64,000 nucleotides of DNA from Marinobacter bryozoorum (lineage in GTDB: Bacteria; Pseudomonadota; Gammaproteobacteria; Pseudomonadales; Oleiphilaceae), in assembly GCF_023156245.1 (NCBI RefSeq), contig NZ_JAKZAH010000014.1, forward strand, positions 35,154-99,153, read 5' to 3'. Position numbers and translations under genes: made by a program. Numbering within the stretch: the first letter of the stretch is position 1; the number at the start of each line of letters is the position of its first letter. The notes beneath the pieces were generated by a model. That model was not told where the DNA came from. It saw nothing but the letters and a program-made list of their open reading frames with translations, and did not search any database. Shown here in pieces: positions 46,028 to 56,561 of this stretch.

Positions 46028-48346
46028 ATGAGACGTTCATTACTGGGTGCAGCGATTGGTCTAGCCCTTGCGGGCATGGCCAGCCAGCCGGCTACGGCAC
46101 AGGAATTCACGGTGGCGGATATCGAAGTCGAAGGCCTGCAGCGGGTCTCGGCGGGTAACGTGTTCTCGGCGTTTCCTGTGGATATCGGCGAATCCCTCAG
46201 TGAGCAGGAGCTGGCTGAGTCCATTCGCACCCTGTTCAAGACCGGCCTGTTTACCGATATCGAGGCCTATCGCGACAATGGCACCCTGATCCTCGAGGTA
46301 AGGGAGCGCCCCGCTATCGCTTCCATCGACATCGAGGGCAACAAGAACATCGAAACCGATGTGCTGATGGATGCCCTGTCGGGCGCCGGCCTGCAGGAAG
46401 GCCAGGTGTTCCGCCGGGCTACCCTTGAACGCCTTGAGCTTGAAATACTGCGCTCCTACGTGGGCCAGGGCCGTTACAATGCCCGGGTCAAGGCCATAGC
46501 GGAAGACCTGCCACGTAACCGTGTGGCCGTTCGCCTGGACATCAACGAAGGCGACGTGGCGGCGATCCAGCACATCAATATCGTTGGTAATGAAGCCTTC
46601 TCCGACGACGAACTCCTGGACCTGTTTGAGCTGCGCACCAGTAGCTGGTGGAACTCCCTTACCAGTAAGGACAAGTACGCCCGCGAACGCCTGAGCGGCG
46701 ACCTGGAATCCCTGCGTTCCCATTACCTGGACCAGGGCTACCTGGACTTCAATATCGAGTCCAGCCAGGTGTCCATCTCGCCGGACAAGCAGGATGTGTT
46801 TGTGGCGGTCTCTGTCGATGAGGGCCGCCAGTACACCATTTCCGACATTCAGTTGCGTGGTGAACTGATTGTCGGCGAGGACGAGCTGCGTGAGCTTGTC
46901 GAACTGGAGCCTGGTGACGTGCTGTCGCGCTCCGAACTGACCGCCACGTCCGAGCGCCTGTCCCGCCGCCTGGGCCGTGAGGGCTATACCTTCGCCAACG
47001 TCAACGCGATCCCGGAATCGGATTCTGAAAACACCGCTGCCGTTACCTTCTTCGTTGAGCCGGGCAAGCGGACCTATGTCCGGCGCATCAACTTCTCCGG
47101 TAACGTCACCACCAAGGACGAAGTACTGCGTCAGGAAATGACCCAGATGGAAGGCGGCGTGGCCTCCACCGACCGCATTGAGTTTTCCAAGGACCAGCTG
47201 GAGCGGCTCGGGTTTTTCCGGTCTGTTTCCGTAGACACCGTGCCGGTGCCCGGCTCGGATGACCTGGTGGATGTTAACTACAGCGTGGAAGAGCAGCCCA
47301 CCGGCAGTCTGTCCGCGTCCATCGGCTTCTCGCAGGTGTCTGGTGTCATTCTCGGGGCCAATATTTCCGAGAACAACTTCTTTGGCACCGGCAAGCGGGT
47401 GTCTATTGGCGCCAATGTGAGTGACTCCATCAAGAGCGCCAATTTCTCCTACGAAGATCCCTACTACACCGTGGACGGCGTCAGCCGTGGCTTCAGCCTG
47501 TTCGCCCGTGAGACAGACTTCGAGGAGCAGGATATTTCCTCATACCTGCTGGATGAATACGGCGGGCGAGTGACCTTCGGTTACCCCATTGACCGCTTTA
47601 CCCGGCTGAATTTCGGCGTGGGCTATACCCTGTCGAAGATCAAGCCCGGTGATTACACGGCCGATGAGGTGCTGGAGTTCATCGATGACGAAGGCAACGA
47701 CTTCAACAACTATTTCCTGACCGGCTCCTGGCGCCGCAGCACCCTGAACCGGGGCATGCTGCCGACCGATGGTTACAGCCATACCCTGTCTGCCGATATC
47801 GCCGTACCGGGCAGTGACCTGACCTTCTACAAGTTGCGCTATCGCGGTGACAGCTTCTGGCCGCTGAACGAGCAGGAAACCTGGGCCATCCGTGCCCGGG
47901 GTGAGCTGGGCTATGGTGATGGCTATGGCGACCGCTCCCAGATGCCCTTCTACGAGCATTTCTACGCTGGCGGTTACGGCTCCGTAAGGGGCTACGAGGC
48001 CAACTCGCTGGGTAACCGGGTCGAGACCAACAAGACCTGGACGGACGATGATGACCCCTTCGGTGGTAACGTCCTCACCGAAGGCAGCCTGGAGCTGATC
48101 GTGCCTACGCCCTTTGCCGGCGATACCCGCAGCATGCGTACGGCGTTCTTCCTGGACGCCGGCCAGGTGTTTGATACTGCCCGTGGCTTTGACCCGGAGC
48201 TCAGTGAACTGCGGGCCTCGGTGGGTATTGGCTTCCAGTGGGTCACCGTGGTTGGCCCGCTGGCGTTCAGCCTGGCGCAGCCGATTACCGACAAGAGCGG
48301 TGACGAAACCCAGGTGTTCCAGTTCTCCCTGGGGCAGAGTTTCTGA
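46028..48346 (+). CDS. bamA: Outer membrane protein assembly factor BamA
   Basis: Essential Omp85 protein that inserts beta-barrels into the outer membrane. It has 772 residues: a signal peptide ending near ATA-QEF (about residue 24), five POTRA domains to about 420, then a 16-strand barrel containing the conserved VRGYEA loop (VRGF in E. coli). The last residue is phenylalanine (FQFSLGQSF), the outer-membrane targeting signal. The ribosome site is weak. Confidence 0.97.
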   Translation: MRRSLLGAAIGLALAGMASQPATAQEFTVADIEVEGLQRVSAGNVFSAFPVDIGESLSEQELAESIRTLFKTGLFTDIEAYRDNGTLILEVRERPAIASIDIEGNKNIETDVLMDALSGAGLQEGQVFRRATLERLELEILRSYVGQGRYNARVKAIAEDLPRNRVAVRLDINEGDVAAIQHINIVGNEAFSDDELLDLFELRTSSWWNSLTSKDKYARERLSGDLESLRSHYLDQGYLDFNIESSQVSISPDKQDVFVAVSVDEGRQYTISDIQLRGELIVGEDELRELVELEPGDVLSRSELTATSERLSRRLGREGYTFANVNAIPESDSENTAAVTFFVEPGKRTYVRRINFSGNVTTKDEVLRQEMTQMEGGVASTDRIEFSKDQLERLGFFRSVSVDTVPVPGSDDLVDVNYSVEEQPTGSLSASIGFSQVSGVILGANISENNFFGTGKRVSIGANVSDSIKSANFSYEDPYYTVDGVSRGFSLFARETDFEEQDISSYLLDEYGGRVTFGYPIDRFTRLNFGVGYTLSKIKPGDYTADEVLEFIDDEGNDFNNYFLTGSWRRSTLNRGMLPTDGYSHTLSADIAVPGSDLTFYKLRYRGDSFWPLNEQETWAIRARGELGYGDGYGDRSQMPFYEHFYAGGYGSVRGYEANSLGNRVETNKTWTDDDDPFGGNVLTEGSLELIVPTPFAGDTRSMRTAFFLDAGQVFDTARGFDPELSELRASVGIGFQWVTVVGPLAFSLAQPITDKSGDETQVFQFSLGQSF

Positions 48347-48442
48347 CGACCGCGCGCCATGGGGCGATGGCGGTCACAGCAAAGAGGTGGCCTTTCAGGC
48401 AAAACGAGCCTGGAAGCCGCATGGCAGACAGGAGGCAACACA

Positions 48443-48970
48443 ATGACAGGATTCAGGGAACTCGTGAAGCACGCTGCGGGCGTGCGCGTTGTCATGGCCG
48501 CTGCGGCGCTGGCGATGACTATGCCGGCACTGGCTGAGACCCGTATCGGGGTGGTGGATCTGCGCCAGGCGCTGTTTTCATCGGATGATGCCCAGGTGTT
48601 CAGTGATCAGCTGGAAGAGGAATTCTCCGGCACAGAGGCCCAGGTCCGCGAGGCTCAGCAGGAGGCCCGCCAGCTCCAGGAACGCCTCCAGAAAGACGGT
48701 GCCATGATGAACGAGAGTGAGCGCCAGCAATTGACGGCTGAGTTCCAGCAAAAGGCGCAGGCCTTTGCCCGCCAGAAGCAGCAACTCGACCAGACGCTGA
48801 ACAGCCGCAAGCAGGCATTCCTGGAAGAGGCCCGGCCGGAAGTAGACGCGGCGGTGAAGGCACTGATGGAAGAGCATGGCCTGGATATCATCCTGCCCTC
48901 GGAGGCGGTAGTCTCCGTCAAGCCCGAGCTGAACCTGACCGACGAACTGCTGGAAAAGCTGAATCAGTAA
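48443..48970 (+). CDS. skp: Periplasmic chaperone Skp/OmpH
   Basis: Carries unfolded outer-membrane proteins through the periplasm. The 175-residue precursor has a signal peptide cleaved after ALA (about residue 31), then [14 protein letters not shown] and a long charged helix (about 60-145) for the tentacle-like trimer. The ATG after GGAGG is used. It lies between bamA and lpxD as in most relatives. Confidence 0.94.
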   Translation: MTGFRELVKHAAGVRVVMAAAALAMTMPALAETRIGVVDLRQALFSSDDAQVFSDQLEEEFSGTEAQVREAQQEARQLQERLQKDGAMMNESERQQLTAEFQQKAQAFARQKQQLDQTLNSRKQAFLEEARPEVDAAVKALMEEHGLDIILPSEAVVSVKPELNLTDELLEKLNQ

Positions 48971-48971
48971 T

Positions 48972-49997
48972 ATGCCCACCAGAACTATGACCCTCGGGAA
49001 AATCGCCAGCGCACTGGGTGCCGAACTCAGGGGCGACCCGCAGCTGGAGATCACCGGGCTGGCAACCCTGGAGGCAGCGCAGGCGGATCAGCTGAGTTTC
49101 CTGGCCAATCCGTCCTACAGCCGTCACCTGGAGGCTACCCGGGCAGGCGCGGTGCTGGTGTCGCCGGCCATGGCAGACAAGGCTCCGACCAATGTCCTCT
49201 TACTGGACGACCCCTATCTTGGCTATGCTCGCATCAGCCATGAGTTTGACACCTCCCCGACACCGGTGGCGGGTGTGCATGCCACGGCGATTGTGGATGA
49301 GTCGGTGACGGTTCCGGCGAGTGCCAGCGTTGGCGCCTACGTGGTTATCGAAGCCGGGGTTTCCCTGGGCGAGGGCGTGGTGATCGGTGCGCATTCCATT
49401 GTCGGTGCCAATTGTGTGATTGGTGACCAGAGCGTCCTGCGGCCGCGGGTTACCCTGGCCCATGGCGTAATCATGGGCAAGCGTTGCCATATTCTCTCAG
49501 GGGCCGTCATTGGCTCTGACGGGTTCGGCTTTGCCGTTCACAAGGGCGCCTGGCACCGAATTGCCCAGATTGGCGGCGTGACCCTTGGCGATGACGTTGA
49601 AGTAGGCGCCAACACGGCCATTGACCGTGGCGCCCTGGACGACACCCGGCTGGGCAATGGCGTAAAACTCGACAACCTGGTGCAGATTGCCCACAACGTC
49701 CAGATCGGCGATCACAGTGCCATGGCGGGCAAGGTGGGCATTGCCGGCAGTACCCGTATCGGCAGCCACTGCATGTTTGGTGGCGCGGCGGGAATCAGCG
49801 GCCACCTGACCATTGCCGATGGCGTGCAGGTGACCGGCATGTCACTGGTTACCGGAGATATCCGTGAGCCGGGGGTATATTCCTCCGGTACCGGTCATAT
49901 GACCAATCGCGAATGGCGCAAGAACGCTGCTCGCTTCAGACAGCTGGACGCCATGGCGCGCCGGTTGAAGGAACTGGAAAAGAAAATTGAGGGCTGA
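48972..49997 (+). CDS. lpxD: UDP-3-O-(3-hydroxyacyl)glucosamine N-acyltransferase
   Basis: Third step of lipid A synthesis. The 341 residues show an N-terminal uridine-binding domain ([19 protein letters not shown]) and a left-handed beta-helix from about 105, with many hexapeptide repeats. The catalytic histidine region is [20 protein letters not shown]. It starts 1 base after the skp stop. The acyl chain length used cannot be read from the sequence. Confidence 0.95.
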   Translation: MPTRTMTLGKIASALGAELRGDPQLEITGLATLEAAQADQLSFLANPSYSRHLEATRAGAVLVSPAMADKAPTNVLLLDDPYLGYARISHEFDTSPTPVAGVHATAIVDESVTVPASASVGAYVVIEAGVSLGEGVVIGAHSIVGANCVIGDQSVLRPRVTLAHGVIMGKRCHILSGAVIGSDGFGFAVHKGAWHRIAQIGGVTLGDDVEVGANTAIDRGALDDTRLGNGVKLDNLVQIAHNVQIGDHSAMAGKVGIAGSTRIGSHCMFGGAAGISGHLTIADGVQVTGMSLVTGDIREPGVYSSGTGHMTNREWRKNAARFRQLDAMARRLKELEKKIEG

Positions 49998-50009
49998 GGC
50001 CAATACCCG

Positions 50010-50447
50010 ATGATGCAAATTGATGAAATAATGAACTTTCTGCCGCACCGATACCCCTTCCTGCTGGTGGATCGCGTGGTGGAAGTGGAAGCCGGTAAAT
50101 CCATAGTCGGCTACAAGAATGTGACCTACAATGAGCCGTTCTTTACCGGCCATTTCCCGGGCAAGCCCATTATGCCCGGCGTGCTGATCATCGAAGCCAT
50201 GGCCCAGGTCTCGGGTATCCTCGGCTATGTCACCGCTGGTCGCTCTGCTGCCGATGGCTCTATCCACCTGCTGGCGGGCTCCAACAAGGCCCGTTTCAAG
50301 CGCCCGGTAGTGCCGGGAGACCAACTGCGGCTGGAGTCCACCCTGTTGTCCAACAAGCATGGCATCTGGAAATTCGACTGTCGCGCGCTGGTGGATGGCG
50401 AGGTAGTCTGTGTTGCTGAAGTCATGTCGGCCGAGAGAGACGCTTGA
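50010..50447 (+). CDS. fabZ: 3-hydroxyacyl-[acyl-carrier-protein] dehydratase FabZ
   Basis: Dehydrates 3-hydroxyacyl-ACP in fatty acid synthesis and competes with LpxA for 3-hydroxyacyl-ACP. It has 145 residues with a hot-dog fold. The catalytic histidine is in [13 protein letters not shown]... and the central helix [20 protein letters not shown] carries the glutamate. The stop overlaps the lpxA ATG by 1 base. Confidence 0.97.
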   Translation: MMQIDEIMNFLPHRYPFLLVDRVVEVEAGKSIVGYKNVTYNEPFFTGHFPGKPIMPGVLIIEAMAQVSGILGYVTAGRSAADGSIHLLAGSNKARFKRPVVPGDQLRLESTLLSNKHGIWKFDCRALVDGEVVCVAEVMSAERDA

Positions 50448-51238
50448 TGTCTGAAAAGCACTGGAACGGTGTCCATCCCCAGGCAATCGTTGACCCCTCG
50501 GCCAGGCTGGCTGACGGGGTCAGTGTGGGGCCATGGAGCTACATCGGACCGGGGGTCGAGATCGGTGAAGGCACGGAAGTGCACTCCCATGTGGTGATCA
50601 AGGGCCCGACCGTGATCGGTCGCAACAACCGCATCTTTCAGTTTGCCAGCGTGGGCGAGGAATGCCAGGACAAGAAGTACGCCGGCGAGCCGACCACCCT
50701 GGTTATTGGCGACAACAATGTTATCCGTGAGAGCTGCACCATCCATCGTGGCACCGTGCAGGACCGGGGTGAAACCCGTATCGGCAGCGATAACCTGCTG
50801 ATGGCCTATGTCCACGTTGCCCACGACTGTGTGATTGGTGATAACACCATCCTGGCGAACTGCGCGACCCTCGCGGGCCACGTAACCATTGGTGACTGGG
50901 CCATCCTTGGTGGTGGCACCATGGTGCACCAGTTCTGTCACATTGGCCCTCACAGCATGAGCGGCGGCGGCAGTATCGTCCTCAAGGACATCCCTGCCTA
51001 TGTGATGGCGAGTGGCCAGTCCGCCAGCCCCCACGGCATCAATGTGGAAGGCCTGCGTCGCCGGGGCTTCAGCAAGGAAGTCCTGGCCGAACTGCGCCGC
51101 GCCTACAAGGTGATTTACCGTCAGGGCCTGACCACCGCCCAGGCGTTGGAAGAGCTTGAGACGGCCTGGCCCTCCCTGCAGGAAATGCAGCCCCTGATGG
51201 AGTCCCTGCGGATCGCCGACCGGGGCATTGTCCGCTAG
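50447..51238 (+). CDS. lpxA: UDP-N-acetylglucosamine acyltransferase
   Basis: First step of lipid A synthesis. It has 263 residues, mostly left-handed beta-helix. The catalytic histidine lies in AYVHVAHDCVIGD, and the glycine-rich GEECQDKKYAGEPT loop is typical. The C-terminal helical part ends at about residue 262. The ATG at 50447 is preferred to the TTG one codon upstream. It is tightly coupled to fabZ. Confidence 0.96.
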   Translation: MSEKHWNGVHPQAIVDPSARLADGVSVGPWSYIGPGVEIGEGTEVHSHVVIKGPTVIGRNNRIFQFASVGEECQDKKYAGEPTTLVIGDNNVIRESCTIHRGTVQDRGETRIGSDNLLMAYVHVAHDCVIGDNTILANCATLAGHVTIGDWAILGGGTMVHQFCHIGPHSMSGGGSIVLKDIPAYVMASGQSASPHGINVEGLRRRGFSKEVLAELRRAYKVIYRQGLTTAQALEELETAWPSLQEMQPLMESLRIADRGIVR

Positions 51239-51246
51239 GTCATCTG

Positions 51247-52458
51247 GTGACTTCCTCCGAAGTTTCCCTCACTGAGCCGCCGTCGCCCGCCCCCGGAATC
51301 GTTAGCCGGGCACCGGTCACCATTGCCATGGTGGCCGGCGAGGCATCCGGCGACATCCTCGGCTCCGGCCTGATCCGTTCCTTGCGCAAGCGCTACCCCA
51401 ATGCCCGTTTCGTTGGCATTGGTGGCGAGGAGATGATCGCCGAAGGCTTTCATTCCCTGGTGCCCATGGAGCGCCTTTCCGTAATGGGGCTGGTAGAGGT
51501 GCTGGGCCGCCTGCGGGAGCTGTTCGCCATCCGCGCCCGCCTGATGGACTACCTGCTGGCTACGCCACCGAACGTGGTTATTGGTATCGACTCCCCGGAC
51601 TTTACCCTGGGTGTCGAAGAGCGCTGCCGCAAGGCGGGCATTCCCACTGCGCACTATGTGAGCCCCTCGGTCTGGGCCTGGCGCCAGAAGCGTATCTTCC
51701 GTATTGCCCGTTCCGTCGACCTGATGCTGACCTTGCTGCCGTTTGAAGCCCGTTTTTACGAGGAGCACCAGGTACCGGTGGCCTTTGTGGGCCACCCGCT
51801 GGCGGAGCGTGTACCCATGGACGTTGACACGGCCGGTGCCCGGGACGCCCTTGGCCTGGACCAGGACACGCCCGTGCTCGCCATACTGCCGGGCAGCCGA
51901 GCAGGGGAGGTGGAGCGACTGGGCGGACTGTTCCTGGAAACCGCCCGCAAGCTGCAGGAGGTGCATCCTGACTTGCAGCTGGTGGTGCCCTGTGTGAACC
52001 GTGAAAGGGAAGTACAGGTCAGGGAGCTGGCGGAGTCACTGGCGGTAAAGCTGCCGCTGACCGTGGTCAGGGGGCGTTCCCGTGAAGTCATGGCCGCCGC
52101 TGATGTGGTCCTGCTCGCCTCCGGTACCGCCACCCTGGAAGCCATGCTGCTGAAAAAGCCCATGGTGGTGGGCTATCGCCTGAGTAATCTCAGCTATGCG
52201 TTAGTCTCTCGCCTGGTCAAGGTGCCCTGGGTGTCCCTGCCTAACCTGCTTGCGCAGGAGGAACTGGTTCCGGAATTGTTGCAGGACAACGCCAAGCCGG
52301 AAAAGCTGGCCGCAGCGGTATTGGAGCGACTGGACAACCCACAGGAGCGGGAGCGGCTGCACGAAGCCTTCACCCGCCTGCACCACCTTTTGCGGTGCAA
52401 CGCCGACGAGCGCGCCGCCGAGGCGGTGTCCGCACTGATTGAAAAGGATCGAAACTGA
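51247..52458 (+). CDS. lpxB: Lipid-A-disaccharide synthase
   Basis: Membrane-associated GT19 glycosyltransferase joining UDP-diacylglucosamine and lipid X. The 403 residues are about 20 more than E. coli LpxB, because of a proline-rich N-terminal stretch before [34 protein letters not shown] and [12 protein letters not shown] are the sugar-nucleotide motifs. GTG is used as start; a later ATG inside VTIAMV is unlikely because it would remove the family N-terminus. The stop overlaps rnhB by 1 base. Confidence 0.95.
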   Translation: MTSSEVSLTEPPSPAPGIVSRAPVTIAMVAGEASGDILGSGLIRSLRKRYPNARFVGIGGEEMIAEGFHSLVPMERLSVMGLVEVLGRLRELFAIRARLMDYLLATPPNVVIGIDSPDFTLGVEERCRKAGIPTAHYVSPSVWAWRQKRIFRIARSVDLMLTLLPFEARFYEEHQVPVAFVGHPLAERVPMDVDTAGARDALGLDQDTPVLAILPGSRAGEVERLGGLFLETARKLQEVHPDLQLVVPCVNREREVQVRELAESLAVKLPLTVVRGRSREVMAAADVVLLASGTATLEAMLLKKPMVVGYRLSNLSYALVSRLVKVPWVSLPNLLAQEELVPELLQDNAKPEKLAAAVLERLDNPQERERLHEAFTRLHHLLRCNADERAAEAVSALIEKDRN

Positions 52459-53156
52459 TGGCTGGTAAGGTAGTACTGCCACCGTTCGAGTGCCAATACC
52501 AGGGCTGGAAGCTGGCCGGGGTCGATGAAGTCGGCCGTGGCCCCCTGGCCGGGCCGGTAGTGACGGCCGCCGTTATCCTGCATCCGGATCGGCCCATTGA
52601 AGGCCTGGCAGACTCCAAGAAACTCACCGAAAAGCGCCGGGAGGCTCTGTACGACGAGATCATCGACAAAGCCGCCGCCTGGAGCCTTGGCCGCTGCGAA
52701 GCCGATGAAATTGACCGCCTCAACATCTACCAGGCCACCCTGCTGGCCATGGAGCGGGCGGTAGCCGGGCTGGGCATAGCGCCGGAATACGTACTGGTGG
52801 ACGGCAACCGCTGCCCCCGCTGGCACTGGCCATCCGAACCCGTCATCAAGGGCGATGGCCGAGTCGCCGCCATCAGCGCCGCCTCGATTCTTGCCAAGGT
52901 CACCCGTGACCGGGAAATGGTCGCCCTCGAAGACACCTACCCCGGTTATGGACTTGCCGCCCACAAGGGCTACCCTACGCCTGTGCACCTGGAAGCACTG
53001 CAAAGGCAGGGCGTTACACCTGTCCACCGGCGTTCCTTCCGGCCGGTTCAGGAGGCGTTACAAGCGTGCGGGGTCTGGCAGGGTGGGCTGGTGGATCAGG
53101 CAGGTAAACCGGATGATAAGCTACACTGGCCTGAGGATCTGTTTGACGTCAGCTAG
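52458..53156 (+). CDS. rnhB: Ribonuclease HII
   Basis: Removes single ribonucleotides and RNA primers from RNA-DNA hybrids. The 232 residues are slightly longer than E. coli RnhB (198) at the C-terminus. The metal-binding motif [13 protein letters not shown], the LADSKKL block, and YVLVDGN are intact. It ends the lipid A run; the convergent PilZ gene overlaps its last 8 bases. Confidence 0.95.
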   Translation: MAGKVVLPPFECQYQGWKLAGVDEVGRGPLAGPVVTAAVILHPDRPIEGLADSKKLTEKRREALYDEIIDKAAAWSLGRCEADEIDRLNIYQATLLAMERAVAGLGIAPEYVLVDGNRCPRWHWPSEPVIKGDGRVAAISAASILAKVTRDREMVALEDTYPGYGLAAHKGYPTPVHLEALQRQGVTPVHRRSFRPVQEALQACGVWQGGLVDQAGKPDDKLHWPEDLFDVS

Positions 53157-53532
53157 TGAGGGCTGGTCCCCCGGTGAGCGCCAGCAGTTCCGGGGTGTTA
53201 ACATATTCGCCGTCGAAGCTCACACCAAGCCGGGTGAATCGCTCAGTCACTTCAATCCTGGCGACACGGCCTGTTACGCCCCTTAGCGTATGCTGGGCGT
53301 CGCGAATGTTGAGCAGGATGCGATCACCCGTGGACAGGTGGGGTAAATCGCAAATCAGGGCGATGCCATGCCGGCTGAGATTGAGACAATGGCACTCAGC
53401 GGGACGGTCAGACCACCCGGTATAAATCTCGACATGCAGGTCAGACGGCGTGTATCTGGGGGACTTCCGCAGGTCGGGTCGGGTATCCACGCCAATCAGG
53501 TCTGGCCTCAGATAGTCGGTGTTCTCTTTCAA
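53149..53532 (-). CDS. PilZ-domain cyclic-di-GMP-binding protein
   Basis: A 127-residue single-domain PilZ protein. Both ligand motifs are present: RKSPR (R22-R26, the RxxxR loop) and NLSRHG (N51-G56, the NxSxxG strand), so c-di-GMP binding is likely. It is cytosolic and has no output domain, so it probably acts by binding a partner, as seen in motility and exopolysaccharide control. Start ATG at 53532 is preceded by CTTGAAAGAG-like purines on its strand. It is divergent from the LOV-GGDEF-EAL gene about 265 bases away and overlaps rnhB. Confidence 0.87.
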   Translation of the reverse strand: MKENTDYLRPDLIGVDTRPDLRKSPRYTPSDLHVEIYTGWSDRPAECHCLNLSRHGIALICDLPHLSTGDRILLNIRDAQHTLRGVTGRVARIEVTERFTRLGVSFDGEYVNTPELLALTGGPALTS

Positions 53533-53797
53533 GCTGGCTCACCCCTTTGCTGATGCTGCGGAGTTCTATGCTGTGATAAACGTCACAGTCTATACGTGAA
53601 GCAGCTACCGGGAGTTCTCCAAATGTAAATGTTTGTAAAATGTTTATGCGGGTATGCTGTCTCAAGGCCACGGTAAAAGCATTTGTTGTGTTTTGCAGCT
53701 AACGTTTCATTGTTGCGGGGTGGGTCAGCACTGATACCTGGTGCGTAGCGGCAGGTGCAATGCGCCCGATCCTGATGTGGTTACAAGGATTACTCCA

Positions 53798-56374
53798 TTG
53801 AATAATGCCCTGTCACTGCTGGAAGGCCAGCAAGCCATTCACGAACTGATCGCAAGGCAACGACCATTGCCGGAAACCCTGAATGCGATCACCGACTGGG
53901 TGAGTCAGATGATGCCCGGCGCGCTGGTGTCCATCATGCGCTACGAACCGGATCGCCACACCCTTAGCCTGGTTCCCAGCAGCCAGTTCTCGGCGGCGTA
54001 TACAGCGCTCATGCAGGAGCAGCCGGTCGCCCCGGGTATTGGCACCTGTGGCACCGCCGCCCATGACAGGGAAATGGTCATTACCGAAGACATTCACCAG
54101 GATCCAAAGTGGGAGGCGTTTCGTGACGCCGCCGACCGGGAGCAGCTCAGGGCGTGCTGGTCGGTACCCATCCTTGCCGGAGATGGCGAGCTGTTGGGCA
54201 CCTTTGCCACCTATTACCGGACGCCCACCTACCCCACACAAACCGCTATCCGCAGCCTGGAGCGCGCCGCCGGACTGACCGCGCTGGCGTTACTTCGCTA
54301 CCGGGATGTCAATCAGCATACGGCCTTGTCCGAATGGCACCGAACCCTGTTCGAGAACCAGCCCGATGGCGTCTACACCTTCGACCTGCAGGGCCGGTTC
54401 CAGAGTTGTAACCCGGCACTGAAGCACATTACCGGCTATACGGAAGAGCAGCTTATCGGTTTTCACTTTAACGACTCGGTGGAGCCTGGCTACCGGCAGC
54501 TGACCCAGGCGTACTTCGACCGGGCCTGTGCCGGTGAGTCGGTAACCTACGAGACCATGGGGACCCACGCCGACGGCCACCCCTACCACCTGGAGATCAC
54601 CAACTTCCCGGTCATCCTGGGTGGCGAGATAGTGGGGGTCTACGGTGTTTGCCGGGAGATTACCGGGCGCAAACAGCAGGACGCCGAGCTACGTCTGCTC
54701 CAGCGGGGTATTGAAGCCAGTCCGAACGGCATCCTCATGGCCGATGCGCTCACCCCGGGCTTGCCGGTCGTCTATGCCAACGCTGCGTTTACCGAAATCA
54801 CCGGTTACCAGCACCATGAGATTATCGGGCACAATTGCCGTTTCCTGCAGGGTCCGGACACCGATCCGGCCAGCATTGAGCGGATTCGCGCCGGCATCAA
54901 AAACCAGTCCGACGTGGACGTGGTACTTCGTAACTATCGTAAGGACGGCACGCCATTCTGGAACCAGCTTCGTATCAGCCCGGTTTTTAATGAGGCTGGC
55001 ACCTGCACCCATTTCATCGGTATCCAGCAGGATATTTCCCACCAGAAGGAACAAGAGGCGCGCATTGCCTACCAGGCCACCCATGACCTGCTCACCGGCT
55101 TGCCCAACCAGGCGCTATTCGCGGAGCACCTGGGTGAAGCCCTGAACGGGCCGGAGGCCCATAAGCGCCTGGTGGTGGCCCTCTACCTGGACCTGGACGG
55201 CTTCAAGCCTATCAACGAAGGCCTTGGCCATGAGGTTGGCGACCAGGTACTGGCCACCGTCGCCGAACGCCTGAGAACCGTATCGCCGCCAGGAGCCCTG
55301 CTGGCCCGCCTGGTGGGGGACGAGTTTGGCGTCCTGTTGGGCGGCGTTGACAATGAGCAGCAAGTAACCGAGCTGGCAGAGCGGATCCTTGAGGCGCTCT
55401 CGGCACCCATCGATGTGCAGGGGCACAAGATTCACCTGAGCACCAGCATCGGCATTGCCAGTAACCAGCTTGCCCTGGATATGCCCTACGAGCTCATGCA
55501 GTATGCCGACCTGGCGCTTGATAAGGCGAAACGCCAGGGCCGCAATACCTGGCAATGGTTCCGGGGCGCCCAGCCAGCTGATACCCGCCACAGCGTCGCC
55601 CTGCGCCACGACTTGCATAACGCCCTGAAAGAAGGTCAGTTCGAGTTGTACTACCAACCCCTGGTGGATGCTGACAGCGGTCGCATTCGTAGCGTCGAGG
55701 CCCTGGTGCGCTGGCACCACCCAACGCAGGGCATGGTGTCGCCCGGTGAGTTTATCCCCCTGGCCGAACAGACGGGCCAGATCGTGCCCCTGGGACGGTG
55801 GATTCTCACCCAGGCCTGCCAGGATATGGTCCGGTTCAACGCCAGCCGGGAACATGGGCTGCCGGTAGCCGTCAATATATCCTCGCTGCAGTTTCACCGG
55901 GACGGCTTCCTTGAGGATATTCGTCATATCCTGACGCAAACCGGCATGCCGCCAGGGCTGCTGGAGCTGGAAGTCACCGAGAGCGTACTGCTCGACGGGA
56001 CCGGTCCGGTCATGGAACTGATGGAAACCCTCAAGGAAATGGGTATCCGGGTGGCCCTGGATGACTTCGGTACCGGGTTCTCCAGTCTGAGCTACCTGAG
56101 AGACCTGCCCACCCACAAGGTCAAGCTTGATCGGAGCTTTATCAAGGATGTCGGCAATGACCGGCGCATTGCGGCCATTGTGCAGGGGGTGATCACAATG
56201 GCCCACCATATGGATATGTGCGTGGTAGCCGAGGGTATAGAAACCCGGGAGCAACACGACGACCTGGCCAGGCGGCACTGTGACCTGCTGCAGGGCTACT
56301 ACTTTGCCCGCCCCATGCCCCTGTCGGCGCTGCAGGCATTGCCTGAGCGGCTGCCTGTCCCCCGGGATACCTGA
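53798..56374 (+). CDS. GAF-PAS-LOV-GGDEF-EAL cyclic-di-GMP signalling protein
   Basis: An 858-residue cytosolic protein (from the TTG at 53798 after AAGGA; an open GTG lies at 53741). Order: GAF about 5-180, PAS about 190-300, LOV about 305-430, GGDEF about 440-600, EAL about 615-850. The LOV module has the flavin-cysteine motif GHNCRFLQG with C347, followed by NYRKDGTPFWN and FIGIQQDIS, all expected of a blue-light FMN sensor. The GGDEF site reads VGDEF at 506-510 with the first glycine replaced, so cyclase activity may be low. The EAL domain is complete (E634-A-L, NISSLQF, ELEVTES, DDFGTG, VAEGIET), so c-di-GMP hydrolysis is the likely output. Light and GAF ligand probably modulate it. Confidence 0.9.
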   Translation: MNNALSLLEGQQAIHELIARQRPLPETLNAITDWVSQMMPGALVSIMRYEPDRHTLSLVPSSQFSAAYTALMQEQPVAPGIGTCGTAAHDREMVITEDIHQDPKWEAFRDAADREQLRACWSVPILAGDGELLGTFATYYRTPTYPTQTAIRSLERAAGLTALALLRYRDVNQHTALSEWHRTLFENQPDGVYTFDLQGRFQSCNPALKHITGYTEEQLIGFHFNDSVEPGYRQLTQAYFDRACAGESVTYETMGTHADGHPYHLEITNFPVILGGEIVGVYGVCREITGRKQQDAELRLLQRGIEASPNGILMADALTPGLPVVYANAAFTEITGYQHHEIIGHNCRFLQGPDTDPASIERIRAGIKNQSDVDVVLRNYRKDGTPFWNQLRISPVFNEAGTCTHFIGIQQDISHQKEQEARIAYQATHDLLTGLPNQALFAEHLGEALNGPEAHKRLVVALYLDLDGFKPINEGLGHEVGDQVLATVAERLRTVSPPGALLARLVGDEFGVLLGGVDNEQQVTELAERILEALSAPIDVQGHKIHLSTSIGIASNQLALDMPYELMQYADLALDKAKRQGRNTWQWFRGAQPADTRHSVALRHDLHNALKEGQFELYYQPLVDADSGRIRSVEALVRWHHPTQGMVSPGEFIPLAEQTGQIVPLGRWILTQACQDMVRFNASREHGLPVAVNISSLQFHRDGFLEDIRHILTQTGMPPGLLELEVTESVLLDGTGPVMELMETLKEMGIRVALDDFGTGFSSLSYLRDLPTHKVKLDRSFIKDVGNDRRIAAIVQGVITMAHHMDMCVVAEGIETREQHDDLARRHCDLLQGYYFARPMPLSALQALPERLPVPRDT

Positions 56375-56561
56375 ACGCCCCTGTCAATTCCGGGGCGCGG
56401 TTCCTGGCTGCAATCACTATCCCTGTCGTTTCCTCGCCAGGTGCATCTCGTAAGGTATCGGTCAGGACCGGAAATGAAGTAATCTTCCCGGCGAGCGACG
56501 GTGGTTGTCGTCTTGCAACGTCACGATACCGCTTCCAGGAAAACAGGGTACAGGAGAGGGC

